64,000 nt of DNA from Balanoglossus misakiensis. Taxonomy: Eukaryota > Hemichordata. Shown here in pieces: positions 54,478-64,000 of the stretch. Within the stretch, counting starts at the first letter, position 1. Each line of letters begins with the position of its first letter. Location: the NCBI GenBank assembly GCA_040954595.2, contig CM082581.2, positions 11,656,001-11,720,000 of the forward strand, given 5' to 3'. The position numbers were made by a program, and so were the translations under genes. Below the pieces are notes generated by a model that was given only the letters and a program-made list of their open reading frames with translations, did no database searches and had not been told where the DNA came from.

Positions 54478-57400
54478 ATGGCGAGGTTACACGGCCTTCT
54501 ACTGTTTCTTTCAACGGTTGGATTTGTTCTCACCAAACAGGGTAGGATGACACTTTTAAAAATAGTAGTTCAGAAATGCAGAGTCGTGTAGTGCGCAAAG
54601 TAATGTGGTCTCGGTCGCCAAAAAGACTGTGGTATGAGTGAAACTGGGAATGGCCGCGGATCGATCGCGCTCTGAGCCTTTTCAGAACCAGCTACTGTTT
54701 TGAATTGGTTCTCGCGAGTTCCTTTCGCAGCTCGATCCCGAAGTTGCATTGAATTTCTGTGTGTATGTGTATGTGTGTGATTTAGCGTGTCCTCAGATGA
54801 CTGATGTATTCCCCAGACATTCAAGCTCGGTCGTTTTCCCCCTCTCAATTGAGTTCAGATCGCCATTTCGTCTAATTAGCGATTGATTTATGTCCCTGCT
54901 CGCAGTGTGTAGAATACTTCCATTGTGCAACACCTCCGAATAAAACTAGGTCTTGCAATGGAAGCCATAAAAGTACTACCCGTTGAGCGCCAGTTTATAT
55001 TTGACACGGACGTGTTAGCCGTCAATGAGGAATCACTTGTAAAATGAGCCATTTCACATTGTTGGCTGAATTTTATGAAAGATTTGATGGCGGATGTTTG
55101 ATGAGAGGGGCTGGCCTTTCATTAGCCGGTATTTATCACCTAGGGGCTAATTCAGCTGTAGTGAGTCTGCAGTGTGTTGTATTGAAAAGCTCGTTACTCC
55201 TTCCCAAACAGTTCATTTCTGGGATAATTGTTTATAGACTGTAGTCTGTAGACAAGGTCTTTGTCTAGTTTTTGGTGCTGTCTTTTTCATTCCTTGCGGA
55301 ACCACTTCAGTAGGACAGCCATTTTTGATCTCCCAGTCCACCTAGTTACCGATAGCATGACCGGATAAGTTGACCCGATGTAATTTATTATGTTTGCTGG
55401 GAATATTAACGTGTATTTGGTGTTGTTTTTAAACTCAAAATACGACGTAATTTATGACAACCAAGCCTAGCTGGACAACTGTTTGTTGGCACCCAGACCC
55501 CATTGTTTCTCATGCATATACTGGTCCAGTGTTGTTGCTGTTACCCAAAACTCAGACATACACTTGACTGCACCCCCCCCCCCCAAGTTAAAATATGACA
55601 TTTGTGTGTCAATGATTTGCAACTGCAGATAAAAACCATGCAGGTTAGCTCTCGGCAAACACAGTTGTTTGGAAGCTTCTGAAAATACCAACATTGCTAC
55701 TTTTTTTTATTTAGACATGATATGTGCGTGTGTCCATAACTTATGTACAAAGCACCCTAGAAGAAGATTAACTTACAGCTATAAAGGAAAAATATCATTT
55801 AAAAAATAATAGTGATAGTCGAAGCAGTTTTGAGAGAGATCTCAGTGGGCCAGCCAGTGTTACCACAAAGACTTGTACGCCATGGCCACATTTCATTGGA
55901 GGCATGTATAGTAATCCATCAACAGCCTTGAATAAAAGAAACATACTTAAAGCTGCAAGCCCCACAAACAAAGTCCTTTATGTTTGAAAGAAACTGGAGC
56001 TAAAGGAACTGAAATTGTAGATGCAGTCTAAATTCTAGCTCTCACCATGATGCATTGCATCGGCGAGGATAGGTCTAGGGTCGCCTTAATTATGGAGGAT
56101 GCCAGTGTCTATTTCTGAACTGTCATGGAACGTGTGGTTTCAGAGATAACTTGTCGTGGGAGAAGACAGAAAAAAAGGGGGCAAAAAGATGATTAGGGAC
56201 TGGGTTGAGATAATGAAGCTGTGACCTTGCAGGGAGGAGATGTTTGACCTCTGACCCAAAGATAAGTAGGGACTAGCATAAATTAAAGTGCTTGCCAGGG
56301 CGGGCACCCTTGTCGATTCATTATAATCGCAATCAGACAGAAAGATGGTAAACATGGCAGTGATGGGGGGGACTACTGTGGGAGCCGATAGCAGCCATGG
56401 TTGTTGCATTGTGTTACATGGAAATGCAGCATGGCGGCCCAGGACGCTTTGAAGTTGGTAGACGCCGGATCGAGTTCACCCGAGTACCACAGGCAGCCAG
56501 TTGGGATAAAATATGTCAGAGTGGAGCTAACTGACAGGAGATTTATTGGGGTCTGTCACAAGCGGCCACAAGGCAAAGGAGCCGTACATTGTGAAAGTTG
56601 AAATGAGACAAGCTCATTTGCATGGCAGTGTTGCCATTTGGAGTCAAGGCAGGACACTGGCTGACAGTGACAAATTGCTACATTTCTGCACTAAAGCTCC
56701 GACATGTACCGAACCATGTGTTTGCTCGTGTATCTTGTAGACAGCATAGAATGGACGGGAAAACAATCAGTGTTAACAGTCTAACACTTGGCTCTGGAAT
56801 ATTCCAATAAAAATGCCAAAATCTCGGTGTCCCCCCCCCTCCTCCCAAGAAACCAAACCTGGAGCACACATGTAAACCTTGGGACTTATTTTGGTAAGAC
56901 TTGAGGTCAAATAAGAGTCAGCGTTCAGTGTTATCATGACCCAACACTGAAAAACTACAGAATTGTTATCTTTGCACTAATGGTTGTTTTTCTTGTGTAT
57001 GCTGGGGGACTCAGGCATGCCAGACTTTTTTTTTTTAACTTGCTGGTCTAACCCCAAATGTCAAGATGAAAAATGGCATCACAGAACTTGAGAAACGTGT
57101 TTTTTCGACTTCCATGGGAGGAAAAAAATAATGGGATTGAGATCAAGGTCAAGGGAAAAGTTGAGATTGTTGTGGACGCCATTAATTTAGTTTGCTTGAA
57201 AAGAGGTGTCAGACTAAAGAGGGAAAGATTGTGAGAAACGGGCCGAGCTGTCAGATGCGGAATGTTGGGTGTAGAAAGCCGACGTACCGAGAACCAATCG
57301 GTAGGAAGCAATCCATCGCAAATGTTTGTGTTGGACAAAGTTGTCAACATTCAGATCTGACAAGAAACAGGAGTCAGTATGGCTGCAAAATGAGAACCAC

Positions 57401-60400
57401 ACACTTAGTCATGCACATTGCCCGAACACTGTTTACCTTTCCGCGTTTTCTCATGTGATCGTATTCACATTGAAAACTTTTCTCCCAGAAAGAAAAAAAA
57501 AAATGGCGCCGGAGGGGTGACTGGCTGAGTTCTTGAATTTCTTATCCAATGGGCAAAATGCGCACACATTTGGCATTGCGTTACAAATAATTTATTTAAA
57601 AACAAAGATAAATATCATAGGGTATAAAGGAGCAATTAATAGCCAGGGTGGTCGCGATCTGCTTTGTGAGCGAATGACTGGGAGAAGTATTTAAACACAT
57701 TTTTCATACAGTGGCAAAGAGGAAAGCAGGTTTACGAGTGTTTTATGTGTAAGTGTAGGTTTTATGATAGTAGGCTATATTTGGGATTACGACATATTTT
57801 GGCAGCATTTGGTCAGGATTATACGCTGTAAAATGATGATTAATTCATGATAGAAGGCAGCAGAGCATATACAGTTGAATGAATGCAACCATGTAACTGC
57901 CACTCAGCTATGACCGTAAAATATTCACTACTGCATATTACTAATGACCAATTAAATTCCAATAATAGTAACCATGGACAAATTTGTACTTTCCTTCGAT
58001 TCAGACAACGTAGACGGGTTGAAAAATTTGCCTACTTTGCCAGCAGCATGGCCGCTGTTCAGTGATTGTAATTCTTCTGGCAGGCATTGATGTCTGCTAC
58101 CAGATTAGGTTTTGCGAATTTCACTTTCCCGTTAAAAATGGGCCTTGCCTTTTTTTGTTGCAGCGTTTGGTTATTGGGTTGTACAGCACATTGTGTTGTT
58201 GAGAAAATTGTTTCCATAGCGAATAATGCATTGCATATTTTGAAGCGCTCAAGTGATGGCCTTTGTGTGTTACGTTTTATCGCTGTAATGATTCAATTAA
58301 AGCACAGCTTTATAATTGAATGAAATTTAGACTTCTCCCCATACCAACGTTATTATTACATCTAAATTAGATCAGACCATGTATAAATTAATGTATGCCT
58401 GTTCCTCAACTGGTGATCGGCTTTCAGACAACTACAACATCATTAATTTTGTCTAAACGTAATTAGAATTATGAGTCAGAGTTATGCTATTGTGGTCAGA
58501 TTTGCAGTGTAAGATGATGCCAAATTTGATTTCAGTAGAGAATCGAGCTTTACATAGAATAAAAAAGATAATTACATTAGTTGATGCCCATTGTAATTTT
58601 ATAATGATAAATATAAGATATAGATTTCAAGAGCCAAATTTTATTACTATCCTGCCATTAATAGCAAGATCGAAATGAGTGTTTTTTTTCCCCGGATAAC
58701 TGCACAACATTTTTCCTTATTTTAAATACAAGATCCAGATACTTAAATCATTGCAGAGCTAGTCTTGTGCCCGACAGATCTTACATCAGACAGTGATTGC
58801 AACAGAAGAGAAATAATTTCTAGTGATGAGGAAGATTAAAAAGATGACCTCATCATTAGTTCATATTTTAATTTCTATTTTCTGAAATCTTTCACTTTTG
58901 ACCCTGTTTCTGTGCACAGAGATCCAAGGTGTTGTATAAATTGATGGGTAAGATTAAAATAGCAGTTGTGAAAATGTAGATATTGTGCGATTGGCAGGTT
59001 AGAAGTCGGCATTTTGGGCTGGCTGCCATGTATAATTTTTCTGTCTCCAGTTTCTTGTCATCTGGTCATTAATCCTCTCTTCCGAACAAAAGAAGTTTGT
59101 TTTCAAATACAGAGATGGTGTATTTTCCCCATGACGACTGATTGTGTTCGATCTAGGTGTTCTCTTTTTTCTGTGCCAGTACAGTCAGTCTGGTGTTGAT
59201 TTCTCTGATGTAACTACGAGGAGTTGTGTCACCGTGCAAAATGTCAGGGAGATCTATGAACTGCGTTTCCACGGATTCTGCGTTGAGGAAGTGATAGTCC
59301 ATGATAATAGCACCCAAGTTGGGCTCATAAACTGGGTAATGCTAGGAGGCCTTAAATCATTGCATTGTCACAAAGCTATAAAATCCTAACTGTGTTAGTT
59401 TTCCTGTGTTGAGATGTGTCAATTTATGCCGCTCTTGGCTGCTACCTGTTGTAAATCAATACCTCTTGACTTGGTTGACGGTGACATTGAACTGTGTGCA
59501 CCCTCGTGGTTTTGTGTGATGTACATGGCTTGATGGAAACTATGGTGATATTTTGGCTTCATTGTCTGTTGCCACATGTACAGAGTAATGAATATATCAT
59601 CAGTGATAGCGTAAATTCAGTGCCACTGACTGCATTTTCTGTGGTGTGTGCGCTCAATCAGGCCGCAGACTACATTTTTTTTTGGTTCTCACACGGGTAT
59701 TTAGTCATCCATCATCACTCGGCCAGCCTCTGTTTGTTTTTATTTTTCCTGCCTGATGTCATGGCTTGATAATCCCTTTGAATTCCGAGTGGAAACAGTC
59801 AGATTGCAATGGAAGGAGCAGAGGGGGTATTATGTCAAGATCCGATGGATTTTGAATAAAAAATTCATTACAGAAAATCTAATTATGAAATGTACCCACT
59901 GTGAGTGCTGGTAGTGGGATTTAGTAATGCTGCCAAGTCATTCACACAACACACAAGGCATTGATTGAATAAAGAATAGACATATATGTAAATATATAAA
60001 AATATATACATTAAACATTCGTCTTAGTAGAAAATTGAAAAGAACAAAAGAATTTGGAAGATAAATCTTGGGTCAGTTTTATTTCTGTTTATTCTGAAGA
60101 AATTTGAATGAAATTGCCACTAGTAAATAAAAATTGAAGAAAATAGAAAGGAACTGAAAATTGCAAATTGAATATTTAAGCAATAAAACACCCCCAGCCA
60201 TGGTATATCACGAGATTTTGACCAGTTCACGACATATACGCACGAGCGATAGCGAGTGCGTATATGGAGTTGAACTGGTCAAAATCGAGTGGTATACCAT
60301 GGCTGGGGGTGTTTTATTGCTATTATATTATGCCAGTATATTGAAACTTTGCATAAAACATTTTAAAAAGGCATTTTCTTTAACTATGATATATGACTGT

Positions 60401-62023
60401 GGTATATGGCTAATATATCACGGTCACGTGTCGTGTCTCGACCAATCAAATAGCGTGATTTACACCATCAATATACTGGTATAATATAATATAATATAAA
60501 TGAAATGTACATGATAGAGACAAGAGGGTTGTGTGAATGTTCTTTTGAGAGTCTTGTATGTAGAAGACGCTGTTCTGAAGGTTTTTGTGTGTATAATGTT
60601 CGTGTGTGGCTTTGAGAGGCAGAAATGGCCTTAGATCACAGCAACATAGCGAAAACAATTTCCTCGAGATAAATTGGAATCGAGATGAATGAGTCGAAAC
60701 AGGTGATTGTGAATCATGCAAGATGTGAATAATGGAATCGGGGAGTGAGATTGATTGACATGTAGCAGGGTTAGGGGGTTTTCCGCGCTAATGCCGTACA
60801 GAGTCAACCCGGAGAGAGTGGATTCAACACGGATAATACATACAAAGTGGGAAGGGATGGAAATATGAAAGTTCATGGATCAGCGTGTGGCAGTACAAGT
60901 GAGACGAGTGCGATGCCAGAGATACGCAGAGGCAGGCCGTGTCAGCTATGCATTCACAACAGCTGTCTACACAACCGCCCAAACCCTATTTGTTTACTTT
61001 AGCTCCAAACTGAGCCAGGTCCATTTGGATTTTTGTGTTTCCCTTATCCTGGGACTAGAGCGCGGTAACCCCAGAAGTGCTCTGAATTCCCAGCGTCTAA
61101 TTGAAATCAAAATCAATCCAGGTTTTTATTGCATTATCTTGTAAATGATTTCACATCAATATTTCAGAGGGCTGTGCTCATAACCCAGCCGGCTAGATCG
61201 ACAGTTGCCATGGTGATTGGTAATTGAGATCATGTTGCTGTGTTAAGTTAACACAGCCATGTTCGTATCTGGAGAACATACAGTGATATATGAACGCCCA
61301 AATCTTTCGTCTGTTGTAGGCATTTTTTCTCCGGTGATGACCAACTTGTTGGCATGACTTGTTGGTTTGTGAAATGGAGAATTCAGGGTGACAGTAAATC
61401 CTGAGATGTTGTGATGTTTCAATAACACAGTATTTGATGTGACACTTGATATAGTTTCCATGATTTCCTCACTGAAATGTATCCCAGATATTTTACCCCC
61501 AGTCATTGCACTGGTTGCACCAGGGAATTTTTCAGGGGGGTCTTGTATGTCAGGTGAGCCCCTCAGCAGCCTGAAAATTATGCAACCCTCACATTATTAT
61601 ACGATTTCTCTGTTACATCCCTGAGATTGTAAAAAATGTAAATAGAGTTGATTGTGCTGTAGAATCTCACCTCAATGTTGATTAACAGTTCAGCTGCAGT
61701 TGTAAAAATCCTTATTTTAATAAAATTTTCATTTTTTCTCCTTTTTTCAGGACCTCCTAGACTATCGCAAAGAGTCAACGGTTTTCAGAGAGTGCGGGAG
61801 GGTAGAACTATCAAATTATTGTGTCCAGTTGAAGGGGACCCGCCCCTCCTCTCCACGTGGATAAAAGACAAACAAAATATTCTCTCTGGTTGGAAAAGAT
61901 TTCATGTTTTGCGGCAAGGATTAAAAATACAAGATGTGGAGCTGGAAGACACTGGACAGTATGTCTGCAAAGTCACCAACGGTTTTGGAACAGTGACTGT
62001 TAATTATTCTCTCACAGTGCAGG
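54478..62023 (+). CDS. FGFRL1: FGFRL1 (decoy FGF receptor), first two coding exons; gene continues past window
   Basis: Coding exon 1 is 54478-54541: a signal peptide, MARLHGLLLFLSTVGFVLTK, then QG. Coding exon 2 is 61751-62023: Ig domain D1, with GPPRLSQRV, KLLCPVEGDPP, STWIKDKQNILSGWKRF, RQGLKIQDVELEDTGQYVC and NGFGTVTVNYSLTV. The CPVEGDPP, SGW-RF and CK-TNGFG blocks are what I recognise from FGFRL1 rather than from kinase-bearing FGFRs. The phase joins cleanly (G|GA), and the exon 2 donor is GTAAGT. FGFRL1 is a kinase-less single-pass FGF receptor that binds heparin and FGF and promotes cell adhesion. Intron 1 is 7.2 kb. No D2 exon appears before the window end. A kinase FGFR with a similar D1 cannot be fully excluded. 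Confidence 0.8.
54542..61750. other. FGFRL1 intron 1
   Basis: A 7.2-kb intron without a supported coding exon. It holds a short TG/CA-rich tract near 54759-54780, poly-C runs near 55566-55575 and 56831-56839, an octamer ATTTGCAT (56616-56623), an AT-rich stretch (57540-58680), and copy B of the foldback element. Large first introns of developmental receptors often carry enhancers; that is inference here. Confidence 0.5.
60172..60490 (+). mobile_element. 319-bp foldback MITE-like element, copy B
   Basis: It matches copy A (10213-10531) in reverse orientation over its full length with one difference. The palindrome lies at about 60179-60321 and the inverted-repeat-bounded second part at about 60323-60490. 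Inserted in FGFRL1 intron 1. It contains GGTCACGTG and an inverted CCAAT motif (ACCAATCA), but no coding capacity. Confidence 0.8.
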
Positions 62024-64000
62024 GTAAGTGGAATTCTCAAAAAAAAATTTTTTTCCTATCAAATATTTTATTTCTGGATAAATGAATTTGACATCAGTTT
62101 TTGATGTATTGGTGGACGTGGACAGTGAATGAGAAAATTGGACTTAACAATTGATTTGAGTCCAAGTTTCTATATTCATTGACTGATGTCTTCCTTGCTT
62201 TTTTTCTTTCTTTGTGACATGTGGTGTTGATATGGGATGGTAGAGATGGCTCGTTGTGGCATGATTGCCTTTGGTGCTTGTGCACACACATTTGTAATGA
62301 TATTATGCATGAAATACACGAAGTAGATTTCTGCCGCTAATACCTTGGATTAGATCTTAAGCTGCCAGATTCTGTCTGCGCATTAAAGTTGACTCGACTA
62401 GAACCACATTAAAAGAAATTAAATACAGTGGCAATGTGCAGCTCGGTGCGTTCGGAATATGCGAGTGTATACTCGAGTGAAACTAGGCACCAGTCGATGT
62501 GGGATATTTTCGTACTACAAGCATGAAACTCGTGTCTACTGAACTCTCATATTTCAAAAGTCACAAGTACTGTCCATTTGCAGTGCGCATGTACGTACCC
62601 TGTAAGCTTCTAGTATGCAGTGAACAACTACATCCCCCTCCCCCCCCGAAAAGGCACTCGGCCATTCTTGTGTTCAGTTTACCCTGGTTTCAGTACATAT
62701 ATGCATAGAAAGGCCCTGACATTTCACTTAGTGCAGGACTTTGCAATTTTTTATTTTGCCTGATGAAGCCCCCGTGACAATTACTGTGTGAGGTTTCCAT
62801 AGCAACGGCTGAGGGGGCAAGCCGAGACACATTTGTAATGTGTTGGCCAAGATGAATTTGTTCATTTGATATCGGTTTACTTGTGTAGGTCAAAGTACAA
62901 TTACAGGCGTTAGCATCTCCCGCGACATTTTCGTCGTTTAGACATATAACCCCGCGCTCAACAAAGAGCCATTTTAGCTAGCGCTAACATAAAACAGGTG
63001 TTGGGTTGTCAAATATTTCACATAGTGTTCATATCTCTCCCAAAAATGAAGGATGGTTTTGTTTTTTTCCTACTATTAATGTCTGTGATAAGAATCAACC
63101 TCCAATAAGGCAGAGTAAATATGGTTCCTGATGACCTCTGACGTGACCCCACAACCATGTCATTTCTTTCCATATGCTAGTCAAACAAAATGGAAATGCA
63201 GTCACACGATAGCATGTGAAAACTTACTTTTCACTGCAGTTTCTTGTGGAGGAAAAAACACACTGAATTTGTTGGAACATTTGTATTTGATTGATTGGAA
63301 ATTTACTCGATATTAATAAATTATATGCATTTTGTAGAATTCTCATAAATATGGGTTATTGAGAATGTCTGTATGTGATAAGAGATTTTTTGTTGTCCCG
63401 ACTTAGTCTGTTCGTGCAGCCATGATGAATGTTTCTATGTGTAAATCAACATGCGCAAATAAATCATGACTGTTATTGATTTGTTATTGGTATTTTAAGT
63501 GGTGTCAGAACATTTGCTGCATTTTTATCCAGAGCATTTGAAGTCTATCGATGCTGTGTGTGTACTGGCAGTATTACAAGTGGGGGCGGTGTCCAATTTC
63601 AGTTAGCGGGGCTTGGGGTTTTACAGTGTAAAAGGTTACCAGGGGCTTTTGTCAAATTTAACCATGGCAGTGACTAAAACACCTCACGCAGTCACAAGTT
63701 CAGAATGTGTTTTTTTTTACGCTGTCAAACTTAACATTAATCAGAGTGTCATTTTTGATGAAGAAAAATTACGCTTATCGATATTGGCCTTTGGAAATGG
63801 CCACCTTAGGACAGAGTTAGTCAATTTCCATGCTGATTGTGCCGTGCGGTTATCTCCTCCACACGAGGATGGAAAACAATTTAGTTTGATTTCTGGCGAA
63901 TAGCCCCAAGGTTGTAGGTTATCCGAGCGATATGCTTGTCTTAATCCCTTGCAGAATTACCACAGAGCTGCCCGCATAGCTCACTGCAGTCATTAATTAA
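62024..64000. other. FGFRL1 intron 2 (5' part)
   Basis: No Ig D2 exon or other coding exon is seen before the window ends. The sequence is AT-rich with a poly-C run near 62638-62647. Confidence 0.5.

Overview
The window looks like nuclear DNA from an invertebrate deuterostome (hemichordate- or amphioxus-like; the species cannot be fixed from sequence alone). Genes are split by many GT-AG introns. Intergenic DNA is AT-rich with microsatellites and small foldback elements. The recognisable proteins are of animal type: a Mieap/SPATA18-like protein, an RLR/Dicer-type helicase, DUSP3-like phosphatases, ARH3, and FGFRL1 plus an FGFRL1 relative. Every gene I can support is on the + strand. I rebuilt the exons by hand and checked that the reading phase agrees across every proposed junction.

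Layout. (1) 222-3883: the 3' part of a Mieap-like gene, whose start lies before the window. (2) 5835-8935: a three-exon gene for an 887-residue protein. Six C-x2-C-x12/13-H-x5-H zinc fingers of the dsRNA-binding JAZ/matrin type are fused to a complete RIG-I/Dicer-type helicase, with no CARD, RNase III or RLR C-terminal domain. A perfect kappa-B decamer and a CRE/ATF site lie 344 and 320 bp upstream of its ATG. This is the best candidate in the window for an undescribed system, probably RNA sensing. (3) 9544-11104 and 12358-13401: two tandem four-exon DUSP3-like phosphatases, followed by a broken first-exon relic at 14561. (4) 14631-23234: about 8.6 kb with no gene I can support. (5) 23235-29395: a 13-exon gene for an 823-residue membrane protein with five Ig domains related to FGFRL1, in the order D2-D3-D1-D2-D3, with no kinase domain. 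(6) 30473-37719: a six-exon ARH3 (ADPRS) ADP-ribosylhydrolase. (7) 37720-54477: a long stretch without genes. (8) From 54478 to beyond the window end: the first two coding exons (signal peptide and Ig D1) of a likely true FGFRL1.

Repeats: a 319-bp foldback element occurs twice in opposite orientation, at 10213-10531 and 60172-60490, with one difference by eye. A small element with CTTTCACC/GGTGAAAG ends lies at 3891, with relatives near 32757 and 38437. There are long GATA, ATC and GAT microsatellites.

Possible links between genes: the zinc-finger helicase with its kappa-B/ATF upstream region suggests an innate-immune RNA-binding factor. The FGFRL1-like pair on either side of ADPRS suggests a local duplication followed by an internal Ig-triplet duplication. 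No search was run, so orthology statements rest on motif recognition.
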